DNA of 64,000 nucleotides, taken from assembly GCA_937877455.1 (NCBI GenBank), contig CALFIU010000017.1, positions 3,700 through 67,699 of the forward strand. Reading direction: 5' to 3'. Of the stretch, positions 1 through 9,079 are shown one piece after another. Position numbers and translations under genes: made by a program. The stretch comes from an uncultured Bacteroidales bacterium. GTDB lineage: Bacteria > Bacteroidota > Bacteroidia > Bacteroidales > UBA3824. The first letter of the stretch is position 1; each line of letters starts with the position of its first letter. The notes beneath the pieces were generated by a model, which did not search any database, had not been told where the DNA came from, and worked only from the letters and a program-made list of their open reading frames with translations.

Positions 1-1649
1 TCAATATAATGATAATCAGGACATAGATAGATATAATTTGGAAAATAATTTATAAAAGGCGTAAAACTAATATTAAAATTTTGTCTTTCAAAATTTACAC
101 CAAAATCTATTTGATAACTTTCTTCTGGATTTAAATTAGGATTACCCTTTTCGTATCTAAAAATCTGATAGTTAACACCATCGGCTCCGAGTTCTGATGC
201 AATTGGTATTCTAAAACTTTTTCCAGAATTTGCCTTTAAAACCCAATTGTTTCCTTTCCAATTGATTCCCGCCGAATAGATGAAACTATTCCAATTTTTC
301 GATAACCTTGGAGAGCGCAAAAGATATTCAAAAATTCCATTACTATTTGGTGTTAAATACCAATCGTGATATTCTGAAATATCCAACGTTGCATTGTCAA
401 TCCTTGTTCCAACACTTATTGTTAAATTGCTGTTAATATGCCACTTATCAAACATAAAAACACCTACCGACTTTTGTAGAAAATCAGGCATAATATATCC
501 CCAACCACCAACGGTATTGTCTTGAATTTCTGATGATACGCCAGCATTGAAACTATGATTGCCTAAAATTGTTTTATAATTTAAGTTGGCAGAATATGTT
601 TTTTTGTCGAACATACGTTCCAAAAATCCATCGGGTTTAGGCATGTAGCCATGCGAAACAGGTTCGGAATATTCTTTGCGGCTATTTATCTGAAAAGCTA
701 AATCCAAGCATAAACTACTCCTTTTTATTTTTAAGACGCTGTTGTTCTGTATTTTTAAGTGATTGGCAAAACTATATGGATAATCAATATCTCTAAAACT
801 TTTATCAAAATCTATTTCCGAAAGTCTTATTTCTATGCCATGGGCGTTTGCAAAAAAACCACTTTTTGAATACACATTTGAAAAACTTAGGCAATTTTTA
901 AAAAGTTTTCCATTGTATCCTAATATTAAGTTTGCATCACATTCTTTTCCTGCTGTATTTCTCAACCTATTATCTTTCAGTTTTATATAGTAAGAATAAT
1001 ACTGAATACTATCGGTTGGAACAATATAGTCGGAGTATTTCAAGTATGTAAAATTAAACTTGTAGTAAAATTTTTTTAATAAACCTCCGGTGTAAATTGT
1101 TGAACCAAGTGTTCTATTGTTGCTTCGTGCAAAAAGATTTATTTTGGTTTCGTTTTTTGATTTTGGTAACATTGTGTTAGAAATATTGATAACACCACCA
1201 ATAGCATCCGAACCGTAAAGCATTGCTGCAGGTCCTTTTACAATTTCTACGTTTTCAACCGAAAATTGGTCAATTTCAAGTCCATGTTCATGTCCCCACT
1301 GTTGTCCTTGATGTTTTATGCCGTTTTCGCAAACCGCAAGTCTATTAAATCCAAGTCCACGAATTACAGGTTTCGATTGTCCCGAACCTATGCTTACGGC
1401 TTGAATACCAGGTATTTGACTTAGTGTCTGCATCAGACTACCAGAAAAATTTGATTCGATAAAACTTTGGTCAACCTTAATAAGATTTTGAGGAAGTTTC
1501 ATCTGTATTTCGTTGTTGCTTTTATCGGCTTTTATGGTTATTTGTTCTAATGTAATGCCATCTTTTGCAATGCCCCAAATGCTATCGTTTTGTGCTATAG
1601 CGTTCAAACCTAAAACCGATAAAAAAGCAAATATAAATATGCCTTTCAT
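1..1649 (-). CDS. TonB-dependent outer-membrane receptor (C-terminus outside window)
   Basis: The frame runs from an ATG at 1649 to the window edge with no stop, so about 549 residues are present and the end of the beta-barrel is missing. It starts with a signal peptide (MKGIFIFAFLSVLGLNAIAQ), followed by a plug domain with the typical TonB-receptor pattern: an LxQIPGI segment, VIRGLGFNR, EIDQFSVENVEIVKGPAAML and YGSDAIGGVIN. No N-terminal carboxypeptidase-like domain is seen, so this is not the SusC subclass. Such receptors import metal chelates, haem, vitamins or sugars across the outer membrane using TonB energy. The upstream Cys/His-rich small protein and the plug stretch GQQWGHEHGLEID suggest a metal substrate, but that is inference. 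Two inverted repeats lie in its upstream region. Confidence 0.9.
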   Translation of the reverse strand, partial: MKGIFIFAFLSVLGLNAIAQNDSIWGIAKDGITLEQITIKADKSNNEIQMKLPQNLIKVDQSFIESNFSGSLMQTLSQIPGIQAVSIGSGQSKPVIRGLGFNRLAVCENGIKHQGQQWGHEHGLEIDQFSVENVEIVKGPAAMLYGSDAIGGVINISNTMLPKSKNETKINLFARSNNRTLGSTIYTGGLLKKFYYKFNFTYLKYSDYIVPTDSIQYYSYYIKLKDNRLRNTAGKECDANLILGYNGKLFKNCLSFSNVYSKSGFFANAHGIEIRLSEIDFDKSFRDIDYPYSFANHLKIQNNSVLKIKRSSLCLDLAFQINSRKEYSEPVSHGYMPKPDGFLERMFDKKTYSANLNYKTILGNHSFNAGVSSEIQDNTVGGWGYIMPDFLQKSVGVFMFDKWHINSNLTISVGTRIDNATLDISEYHDWYLTPNSNGIFEYLLRSPRLSKNWNSFIYSAGINWKGNNWVLKANSGKSFRIPIASELGADGVNYQIFRYEKGNPNLNPEESYQIDFGVNFERQNFNISFTPFINYFPNYIYLCPDYHYI

Positions 1650-1680
1650 CAAAAATATATATTAACTTTTATAAGAAATA

Positions 1681-1702
1681 TTTACAGCCAACACACTGTA
1701 AA
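1681..1702. promoter_or_regulatory. Inverted repeat TTTACAG-N8-CTGTAAA upstream of the TonB receptor
   Basis: This is a perfect 7-bp dyad with an 8-nt spacer, 32 bp upstream of the receptor start codon. The geometry fits a site for a dimeric regulator. It is not followed by a T-run, so a terminator is less likely. No regulator is identified. Confidence 0.35.
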
Positions 1703-1753
1703 AAATAAAAACACGGCAATTTTTTAAGAATAATTAATTGTATTTGTTTAATA

Positions 1754-1787
1754 TTTAATAACTTAATTTCATATTTAAGTTATTAAA
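1754..1787. promoter_or_regulatory. Inverted repeat TTTAATAACTTAA-N8-TTAAGTTATTAAA
   Basis: This is a perfect 13-bp dyad with an 8-nt spacer in the 189-bp gap between the small Cys/His protein and the TonB receptor. It is very AT-rich and carries no flanking T-run on the minus strand. It could be an operator for a metal-responsive regulator or simply an mRNA hairpin between the two genes. Confidence 0.35.
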
Positions 1788-1838
1788 ACCCTAATTATTC
1801 AAAAAAAATATCAAGTGTAAAAAAAATAGTGCGAACAA

Positions 1839-2156
1839 CTAAATACAATTTGGGGGACCTCGTAAAGAAAAAGAAATTTTATTACCACAAACAACCTGCT
1901 CTATTAGAGGGAGATTTTCAATTTTGTTTTTTGTAACTACAATTTTAAATTCTGTTTGTGGATTTTCTTCAAAAGGCGAAAGCACAAAATCGCAGATTTT
2001 ACAAATCTGTCCTAAACTATGTGAGTTTTCGTCTGTTGATGTGTGAGTACAAGAAATTTCAGAGTGGGTGTGGAAACTTTTTGCTGCAAAAATTGGCAAC
2101 AAGACTAAAATTAATCCTGCAACCAATAATTCTCTATATTTACGTAAAGTTTTCAC
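1839..2156 (-). CDS. Small Cys/His-rich membrane-anchored protein (DUF2946-like?)
   Basis: The 105-residue product has a hydrophobic N-terminus (residues 10-25, a signal peptide or membrane anchor), then an HTH motif at about residues 29-31, CTH, a CKICDF motif and a C-terminal RGPP. The combination of an early hydrophobic segment, a CxxC motif and a terminal R-[AG]-P-P resembles the DUF2946 group, which often sits next to metal-linked TonB receptors. That assignment is a pattern match only. It lies on the same strand as the receptor and 189 bp upstream of it. A full promoter (TTTG-N21-TATCTTTG, 2161-2193) ends only 4 bp before the ATG, so the transcript may be leaderless. Confidence 0.7.
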   Translation of the reverse strand: MKTLRKYRELLVAGLILVLLPIFAAKSFHTHSEISCTHTSTDENSHSLGQICKICDFVLSPFEENPQTEFKIVVTKNKIENLPLIEQVVCGNKISFSLRGPPNCI

Positions 2157-2160
2157 GCCG

Positions 2161-2193
2161 CAAAGATAGAATAGTTTTTTTTATTTTCCCAAA
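2161..2193 (-). promoter_or_regulatory. Bacteroidota-type promoter for the small Cys/His protein
   Basis: On the minus strand TTTG (2190-2193) is followed after 21 nt by TATCTTTG (2161-2168), which fits the known -33/-7 consensus of the Bacteroidota primary sigma factor. The -7 box ends 4 bp before the start codon at 2156. Confidence 0.5.
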
Positions 2194-2232
2194 AAAATAA
2201 AACCAACCTGCCAAATTATTTGTTCAGGTTGG
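2184..2232 (-). terminator. Intrinsic terminator of the STAND/WD40 gene
   Basis: On the minus strand CCAACCTG (2225-2232) pairs with CAGGTTGG (2203-2210) around a 14-nt loop and is followed by TTTTATTTTTTT. It lies 47 bp downstream of the stop of the 2279-5668 gene. Confidence 0.75.
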
Positions 2233-2278
2233 TGGAAATAAATATATAAACGTAAAAGGAAAATGAGCTATTTAATTA

Positions 2279-5200
2279 TTACAATCCATATTTTTTCAGA
2301 GTTTCGGCATCGGGTTTCCAAATAGGACCATAAAGGTCAAGTTTGTCTATATGACGGTTTATTCCGTCAGCATTAATCATATAAAGTTTTACAGTTTTAT
2401 TGTTTTTATTGTCGCAACATACAGTAAGTATGTATTTTCCGTCTGGCGAAAAAACAGCAGATTTAACTCGTCCATCGTGTCTAAATGTCATAATATCACG
2501 GCCGTCTATTGTCCAAAGTCGCGACTTGCCATCGTCGGAAGTTGTTATAATGTATTTTCCGTCAGGAGAAAAAACTGCAGAATTTACTTTGTTTTCGTAA
2601 CCACGTAAAGTAAAAACTATTTCTCCAATTTTGTTCCAAAGAACCGCCGATTCGTCTGAAGATGTTGAAATTACATAATTTCCATCAGGCGAAAATGCGA
2701 CAGAATTAACACGTGCATCGTGTCCAGCAAAGGTGCGTACAACATTGCCGTCAAGCGAATGTAAAACCACTTTTTTGTCGGTGCCCCCAGTTACAAAAGT
2801 TTCACCAGAGGGAGAAAATGCCACCGAAGTTACGCATCCATTGTGTTCGTAAGATTTTATATATTTGTTGGTTAATAAGTCATAAATTATTATAGTGCTA
2901 TCGTTAGACACAGTTATTAATTTTTTTCCATCGGGCGAAAAAACAGCATCATTTACAGTAGCAGAATGCTGGTCGAGTACTTTTAATAATTTACCTTCGC
3001 GAGAGTAAATGTGGGTTGTTCCATCAGAAGATGCTGTTGCTACAAACTTTCCATCGGGCGAAAAACGTGCTGTGTTGATTGTTTGAGTATGACCTTTAAA
3101 AACTGCAATTTTTTCGCCAGTAAGATCCCAAATTTGTGCAGATTTGTCTTGAACAACCATAAGATTGAGTCCATCGGGCGAAAAACAAGCAAAGTTTACA
3201 TTTATAGCATTTTTGTAACTTTCAAATCGTTTTCCAATGCACCATAATCTAACGGTTTTGTCATCGCCAACAGACATTATTGATTGGTTGTCGGCAAGGA
3301 AAGACGAAAACCACACATTGCTACCATGGCCTTTTAATATTTTTTCAAGTTTTCCTGTTATGTCCCACACTCTAACAGTTTTGTCGCGTGAGGCTGTAAT
3401 AATATGGTTGCCGTCGGGCGAAAAAAATGCACTGTTAAGCCAATCCTCATGCCCCGAAAATGTCACGAGTTCGATACCATTTAAATCCCAAAGTCGGGCT
3501 TTGTGGTTTTTGTTGATATAGTCGTTGCTTGCGGTGAGAATGTATTTTCCGTCGGGTGAAAAAACTGCTGAAACAATTATTGACATCGAAAATCTTGTAT
3601 CTTCGTTAATTTCCAATACTTTTAATTGTTTTCCTGTTGTAGTCCAAATTCTTGCGGTGTTGTCGCCGCCAGAAGTTACAATGTATTGATTGTCAGGTGA
3701 AAAATGGGCGCAATAAACATCGAATCCATGACCACTGAGCACAGAAAGGCGAGAGCCATCGATATTGCAAACTTCAACGTTAAAATCGCTACCGCCAGTA
3801 AGAAATTTTGAACCATCGGGGGAGAAATCTGCTGTCCATAACACGGCTTGATGTCCTTTGTGTTCAAGTTTTAGATTACCATTTAAATCAAAAATTCGTG
3901 CCACACTATCGTAGGAAGTGGTGATTATCAAATTGTTGGTTTGGTTCATCGTTGCCGATGTAACAATTTTTTTGTGGGGTAATTCCAAAATTGTGTCACC
4001 ATTTTGACGTAAGAGTAAAACCGAGTTTTTTTCAAGAGAGGGGTTGCGTGTTATTGCAAGAATGTTTTTGCCGCCATTGCAGATATTGGCAGAAATAACT
4101 TTTGTGTCCAGTCGACCTGCTATGGAATAAAAGATGTCTGTATTGTAGAATGAATTTAGCAATGCACTGTAAGCCTGAGCGTTAGAGGTGTCGAGGCTAA
4201 CTGCCTCTTGTGCAAGTCGTAAACTAAATGTAGGGTCGGTTTCAAGCTTTTGAAATGCAAAGGCCGATAACATATTGCTGCGTGCTGCGCGTTCGTTTTT
4301 TTCTGCAGATCCTTTAAGCGAAAAGGCAAGAAATACAAAAGCTAAACTAATGGTTGCAATTGCAATACAAATGGTTAAAAACATCTGCCCCCGCTTATAC
4401 TTAAGCGGCTTTTTGTTTGAAAAGTCATTTGGATTTTCAAGCGTCTGCCTTGTATCGGGCTGAAAATGATGTAGTTTTGAATAATTGTTTTCATTTTTTT
4501 GTGCTTTTATATTGTTAAAAATTTCAATATTGCTTGGTGTTAAAAAAATTCGTCCATCAAGCATAATTAATATATCAAAAATTTGGTTATCTATTAGATA
4601 ATCAATTGTTTGTGTAGTTAATTCGTATTTAGTTTGAGCTATGCGCGAGTAAATAGGCAAAGGTTTATCTTCGTCATCAACTACTGTTTCCAATGCAAAT
4701 TGTTCTAATTTGTTGCGTTGGTCGCTATCTAACGTATCAAGTATTTTTTTATAATGCGATATGCAAAAATACTGAGATTTTTCAATAATTTCTGCAGTTA
4801 TTTCGCTATAATTATTTTGTGATGCAAAATTTTGCAAAAAATTGCAGGCATTTTTCAACTCGCCAGGTAGTATAGAATTTGTGCCGTTGGTCAATTTTTC
4901 TAAAACAACGCTAATAGCTTCTTCTGACAATTTTATTTTGCAAAAATGTTTTATGGCTTGTTTAGCTGTGTCTATATCAAATGGCAATAGGTTTATTGTA
5001 TTTTGAAATATTCCAGAAAAATAATCTTTTAGTATTGTAAGATAGTTGTATGCGTAATCTTCTGTAATAAAAAGCAAACTTAAATTAATATTGTCGTACA
5101 AAAGCGAAATTGCATCTTTTGAAAAAATTTGTTCGCTTTGTCCAAGCATAATTTTTTGTAACTGATTGTTAAATACATCAGGAATATTGCCATAAACTGC

Positions 5201-5668
5201 AGCCGACAATAATTTTAAAAATTGATTGCGTTCTTTTTCGGGATAACTGAAAAAATTAGCAAAATTGTCTAAAACAACATAAATGCGTTTTTTGTCTTTG
5301 TATCTAAATTGTATTTTTTTGAAAATATACCAAAACGAACCGTCATCTTCAAAAACTTTGTCTATACATGTAGGCTCGGTAACGCTTTTTTGTAATAGGG
5401 TAATAAATTGATTTACAATGGTTTGATTGGTATTTTTGAAAATTGGAATATCAAATTTAAACGCAATTGAATTTTTTTCTGTTAACTTTTTATCAGTTAA
5501 TGCACCAGATTCTACAAATGCTGTTTTTCCAACGTGTGGCAACGAACGAAGTACTATAATTTTTTCGTTATCAAGCATATACGACAATTGGCGCAAATCA
5601 CTTTCTCGACCTACCAATTTCAAATCGTGATAAATTCTTGAACCAAAAAAAACATTAGATTCGTTCAT
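2279..5668 (-). CDS. STAND-like NTPase with one membrane segment and about 14 WD40 repeats
   Basis: The 1129-residue protein begins with an nSTAND-type NTPase region: GRESDLRQL (20-28), a P-loop-like SLPHVGKT (42-49) and a Walker-B-like VVLDN near residue 133. A single hydrophobic segment lies at about 430-452. From about residue 525 to the end there are repeats with the signature FSPDGKY...LW; I count roughly 12 clear and 2 weak units, enough for two seven-bladed propellers. The family architecture is sensor/switch-like: the propeller senses a ligand and the NTPase signals. The P-loop lacks its first glycine (Ser instead), and no effector domain such as a protease, TIR or nuclease is recognisable at the N-terminus. 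The gene stands alone with its own terminator and a 389-bp upstream gap. Biological role unknown; conflict or stress signalling are possibilities. Confidence 0.85.
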   Translation of the reverse strand: MNESNVFFGSRIYHDLKLVGRESDLRQLSYMLDNEKIIVLRSLPHVGKTAFVESGALTDKKLTEKNSIAFKFDIPIFKNTNQTIVNQFITLLQKSVTEPTCIDKVFEDDGSFWYIFKKIQFRYKDKKRIYVVLDNFANFFSYPEKERNQFLKLLSAAVYGNIPDVFNNQLQKIMLGQSEQIFSKDAISLLYDNINLSLLFITEDYAYNYLTILKDYFSGIFQNTINLLPFDIDTAKQAIKHFCKIKLSEEAISVVLEKLTNGTNSILPGELKNACNFLQNFASQNNYSEITAEIIEKSQYFCISHYKKILDTLDSDQRNKLEQFALETVVDDEDKPLPIYSRIAQTKYELTTQTIDYLIDNQIFDILIMLDGRIFLTPSNIEIFNNIKAQKNENNYSKLHHFQPDTRQTLENPNDFSNKKPLKYKRGQMFLTICIAIATISLAFVFLAFSLKGSAEKNERAARSNMLSAFAFQKLETDPTFSLRLAQEAVSLDTSNAQAYSALLNSFYNTDIFYSIAGRLDTKVISANICNGGKNILAITRNPSLEKNSVLLLRQNGDTILELPHKKIVTSATMNQTNNLIITTSYDSVARIFDLNGNLKLEHKGHQAVLWTADFSPDGSKFLTGGSDFNVEVCNIDGSRLSVLSGHGFDVYCAHFSPDNQYIVTSGGDNTARIWTTTGKQLKVLEINEDTRFSMSIIVSAVFSPDGKYILTASNDYINKNHKARLWDLNGIELVTFSGHEDWLNSAFFSPDGNHIITASRDKTVRVWDITGKLEKILKGHGSNVWFSSFLADNQSIMSVGDDKTVRLWCIGKRFESYKNAINVNFACFSPDGLNLMVVQDKSAQIWDLTGEKIAVFKGHTQTINTARFSPDGKFVATASSDGTTHIYSREGKLLKVLDQHSATVNDAVFSPDGKKLITVSNDSTIIIYDLLTNKYIKSYEHNGCVTSVAFSPSGETFVTGGTDKKVVLHSLDGNVVRTFAGHDARVNSVAFSPDGNYVISTSSDESAVLWNKIGEIVFTLRGYENKVNSAVFSPDGKYIITTSDDGKSRLWTIDGRDIMTFRHDGRVKSAVFSPDGKYILTVCCDNKNNKTVKLYMINADGINRHIDKLDLYGPIWKPDAETLKKYGL

Positions 5669-6057
5669 AACTGCTAAAATTTATTAATTTTAAGTTTGCC
5701 AAAAGTAAAAACTAAAAATGAAAAAACTAAACAAAACACGACATTTTTTTCAATAAAAAATTTACATTGTGCAAAACATACTAATAATTAAGCAATTGCT
5801 ATTAGAATTTTTTTTTGTTATAAAATTAAAATATGTAGATTTATGTAAAATAAAATAGTAGTTGTATAAATATACTTTACAATTTGATTGTAGGTAAAAA
5901 TAAACCAAAAACAAAAATCTTTTTTGGTAATTAACTAAAATATACTTGTTTATAAAGTTGTATGCGTCCCCAAAATATTAAAATAAGGTTTATAATCTAT
6001 AATAAATTGTAAAAAATATAAAACAATGATAATAGAATATTATCAATAAATTTTTAC
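5669..6057. other. 389-bp AT-rich gap upstream of the STAND/WD40 gene
   Basis: No coding frame is supported. On the minus strand TACTTTTG at 5700-5707 fits the -7 consensus and would give a leader of about 25 nt for the STAND gene; the nearest TTTG is 24 nt away, slightly far. The rest is A/T runs without a convincing hairpin. Confidence 0.35.
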
Positions 6058-7683
6058 CTAAAAATCTGCCTTTTTTTCAACGCAAATTTCACGCAAAAAA
6101 ACAGGATGTGTAAACTTGATTGATTCGGCATGCAAAAACATTCTATCGGCAGCGCGACCATAAAGCATATCGCCCACTATGGGGCAGTTTAAACCATTTG
6201 GATGTGCTGCATGAACTCTCAGTTGGTGTGTTCGCCCAGTTAGTGGATGAAAAACTACTCGAGTAAAACCGTTAATAAAATCAGAAACTTCAAAAAATGT
6301 AATGGCAGGTTTACCGTAGGTATAATCAACAATTTGTCGTGGTCGGTCGTTTGGATTGCAACAAATTGGTAGGTCTATTTTACCTTTTGTTGTTTTAAGT
6401 TTACCGTCAAGCAAAGCAATATAGCGTTTTTTTATTAATCTATTTTTAAACTGAACTTGCAAACTTTGATATATCTCTTTACTTTTTGCTATAATTAGTA
6501 GACCAGAAGTTGCCATATCAAGTCGGTGTACGATAAAAAGGTTTTCTACATCGGAAAATAATCTTTTTGCCTGATAAAATACACAATCTACGTCTAATTT
6601 TCCCGGAACAGATTGTAAACCAGCTGGTTTATTTATTACAGCAAGGTAATTATCATCATATACAATTTCTATTTTTAATTTTTTGTTTGCCAACATTGGG
6701 TCGGGTTCTACATCCAACCCTGTTAACATAAAATTGAGAATTGGGCGGCATTTGGCTATACACGCTGGATAAAAATTTCCGTGTCGTCTTATAATTCCTG
6801 TTGGTGATTTTCCAAGCCAAAATTCTGCCATAGCAATTGGTTTATATTGTTGATTATAAGCATATTGTAAAAGTTTTGGGGCAGCGCAATCACCAGCACC
6901 TGAAGGTGGTATTTGTTGTGGCAATGGGGCGAAAATTTCAAGCAAATTTTTACTTTGTCCCAAGGCATTTAAAATTACAAATTTTTCAAACAATTTTTTT
7001 TGTAATTGTATAGAAAAGGCTTTGCGTTCGGCTTTTAAATTGTCAATTTCTTTAAGAATTGTTTCAAATTTTGCTTTTGTATTATTAATTTCGGCAGCCC
7101 AACGTTGTTTTATGCGTTTTAATTCTGCTTTTTGAAATTGGCTTTGGGTTATAAGTTCTTGGGATTGGCTTTTTGAAATACATTGAGAGCGTAAAAATTC
7201 ACGATTTTTTTTTGATTCAAGCATAAAATTTTTATACTTTTCAATTTCTTTGTTTGAATTTTTTTCTAATTCAACAATTTTATTTTTTAAAAAGATATAT
7301 TTTTCTGATTGTTGTAGTGATAAAATCATATTAGAAAATTCTAAAAGTTTTTTTTCGCCAGTCTTGAAAAATCCATTTGGGGTAAGTAAATCATAAATTG
7401 GAGGTACAAAATATTCAATGTTGTTAGTCCCATTAAAAATACCAGAAAAAGATGCTAAAAATCCAATCTCGTCTTTATTGTTTTTTACAACCAAAACACC
7501 AAACATTTTGCCTTCTGAAAGGCTTTTTTGCCAATCGTAACGAGTAGATAAAAAAGACATTACTTCGTTTTTAGCCAAAATGCATAATTCGTGAGGTGTG
7601 TAACAAAATGGAAAAGTAAATTTTGGTGGCAGTTTTATGTTTGATATATCGTTGCTAAAAACATGAAATTTAACATCTTTCAT
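6058..7683 (-). CDS. RluA-family RNA pseudouridine synthase with long N-terminal extension
   Basis: The C-terminal part (about residues 335-530) carries the RluA catalytic motif HRLDMATSG with the catalytic aspartate at D389, and a GRTHQLRVH motif near the end. The first 330 residues are not an S4 domain. They comprise a conserved globular start, a charged coiled-coil (about 130-230) and an SGAGDCAAPKLLQYA motif. This long form is a known subgroup in Bacteroidota and gammaproteobacteria; it isomerises uridines in rRNA or tRNA, but its exact target cannot be read from the sequence. It starts 1 bp after the mtaB stop, so the two are almost certainly cotranscribed. Confidence 0.9.
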   Translation of the reverse strand: MKDVKFHVFSNDISNIKLPPKFTFPFCYTPHELCILAKNEVMSFLSTRYDWQKSLSEGKMFGVLVVKNNKDEIGFLASFSGIFNGTNNIEYFVPPIYDLLTPNGFFKTGEKKLLEFSNMILSLQQSEKYIFLKNKIVELEKNSNKEIEKYKNFMLESKKNREFLRSQCISKSQSQELITQSQFQKAELKRIKQRWAAEINNTKAKFETILKEIDNLKAERKAFSIQLQKKLFEKFVILNALGQSKNLLEIFAPLPQQIPPSGAGDCAAPKLLQYAYNQQYKPIAMAEFWLGKSPTGIIRRHGNFYPACIAKCRPILNFMLTGLDVEPDPMLANKKLKIEIVYDDNYLAVINKPAGLQSVPGKLDVDCVFYQAKRLFSDVENLFIVHRLDMATSGLLIIAKSKEIYQSLQVQFKNRLIKKRYIALLDGKLKTTKGKIDLPICCNPNDRPRQIVDYTYGKPAITFFEVSDFINGFTRVVFHPLTGRTHQLRVHAAHPNGLNCPIVGDMLYGRAADRMFLHAESIKFTHPVFLREICVEKKADF

Positions 7684-7684
7684 T

Positions 7685-8971
7685 TTAATTCAATTGTTTT
7701 CCAATTAGTTCTCCGCCTTCAATACCTATAATTTCAACATCATAAAATTTGTTGGTTTTTACACCGTCAAAAATCTTCATCTTTATCCTAACATAATTCT
7801 CCCCATAACCATACACAAAACCGTCATCCTCAATGGTTTCTGTTAAGATTCTCTGATGCTTGCCGACGAAATTTTTTTGATAATCAGCGGACAATTGTTC
7901 AGATAAATCACGCAAGATTTTTGAGCGTTGATTTTTGATTTTTTCATCAATTTGACAGTCCATTTTATCCGCCAAAGTTCCGCTGCGTCGCGAATATTTG
8001 AAGGCGTGAATATGTCCAAAACCAATCCTTTGCGCTACATCGAGTGTCTGATTAAAATCCTCATCAGTTTCGCCAGGCAAACCTACAATTATATCGGTCG
8101 TTACATTAAAATTGGGGATAATCGACCTGAATTTGTCAACAATGACCATAAAATCTTCACGTGTGTAATGTCGGTGCATACGTTTGAGGACGCTATTGCT
8201 GCCCGATTGAAGACAAAGATGAATATGCGGCGCAAGTTTGGGATTGCGGAACAAATCAACAAAACTATCCGAAAAATCGTCTGGCTCTATCGATGCAATC
8301 CTCAACCGAAAATCACCGTCAATTTCCAAAATTTTTCTTATCAATTCCTCAAAACCAACACCCTCATAATTGTATTTTGAAATATTGACACCAGTTAAAA
8401 CAATCTCCTTGAAACCAAATGTGAGTTCGGTTTTTATGTTGTTCAAAATGTCTTCCACAGGCCTCGAAACAGCCCGCCCACGCACGTATGGAACAATGCA
8501 ATAACTGCAAAAATTGTTGCAGCCGTCCTGAATTTTCACTATTGAGCGAGTGTGGAAAGTTTCCTTTGCCGCCTCAAATCCGAAAACGTCGCCATCGAGG
8601 TTTTTCATGTCAACAATTTCGCCACCAAGATGTGCCTCCACGATTTCGTAAACCAAGTTTTTATGCTTATTGTCAACAACAATCACTTGCGCAGAATATG
8701 GTAGGTATTTTTTTGCGTATTGTTCTGCCATACAACCTGTTACTACCACAAAAGAACCCTTTTTAATGGCGCGGTTGATGTACTCGCGGCTTTTCTTGTC
8801 GGATTGATTAGTGATTGTGCATGTGTTGATTACAAAAATCTCTGCATCAGAGTTTTCAAAATCGTCGTCGGTCATAAAACCCTTTTCGCGAAATTTAGAT
8901 GCCAAGGCATCGGTTTCGTAAAGGTTTAATCGGCAGCCAAGGGTTTTGAAAGAAATTGTTTTACGCAACAT
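7685..8971 (-). CDS. mtaB: tRNA t6A37 methylthiotransferase MtaB
   Basis: The 428-residue protein has the MiaB/RimO/MtaB three-domain plan. The N-terminal UPF0004 domain provides cysteines C13, C51 and C80 for one Fe-S cluster. The radical SAM domain has the CNNFCSYC motif (C151, C155, C158) for the second cluster, and a TRAM-like C-terminus follows from about 370. The start FKTLGCRLNLYETD is the hallmark of the MtaB (YqeV) subgroup rather than MiaB or RimO. It converts t6A37 to ms2t6A in tRNAs reading ANN codons. A -7-like TAATTTTG (minus strand, 8994-9001) lies just upstream. It is transcribed with the pseudouridine synthase behind it and is divergent from the chemoreceptor genes. Confidence 0.93.
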   Translation of the reverse strand: MLRKTISFKTLGCRLNLYETDALASKFREKGFMTDDDFENSDAEIFVINTCTITNQSDKKSREYINRAIKKGSFVVVTGCMAEQYAKKYLPYSAQVIVVDNKHKNLVYEIVEAHLGGEIVDMKNLDGDVFGFEAAKETFHTRSIVKIQDGCNNFCSYCIVPYVRGRAVSRPVEDILNNIKTELTFGFKEIVLTGVNISKYNYEGVGFEELIRKILEIDGDFRLRIASIEPDDFSDSFVDLFRNPKLAPHIHLCLQSGSNSVLKRMHRHYTREDFMVIVDKFRSIIPNFNVTTDIIVGLPGETDEDFNQTLDVAQRIGFGHIHAFKYSRRSGTLADKMDCQIDEKIKNQRSKILRDLSEQLSADYQKNFVGKHQRILTETIEDDGFVYGYGENYVRIKMKIFDGVKTNKFYDVEIIGIEGGELIGKQLN

Positions 8972-9020
8972 TTTTTTTATTCGATTTCAGATGCAAAATT
9001 AGTTTTTTTTTTTTAATACA

Positions 9021-9052
9021 CTTGTTTTTGGTAAAATATTTGTTTATACTTG
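9021..9052 (+). promoter_or_regulatory. Probable promoter of the chemoreceptor operon
   Basis: CTTG (9021-9024), 20 nt, then TATACTTG (9045-9052) matches the Bacteroidota consensus with one mismatch in each box. It places transcription start near 9058 and supports the ATG at 9080 over an in-frame TTG at 9050, which lies inside the -7 box. Confidence 0.35.
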
Positions 9053-9079
9053 CAATATACTAACCTATTTATAACAATT

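Noticed and set aside
7588..8380. Open frames antisense to mtaB, up to 150 codons
   Set aside because: The sense strand carries all MtaB motifs; the antisense frames have no start context or domain.
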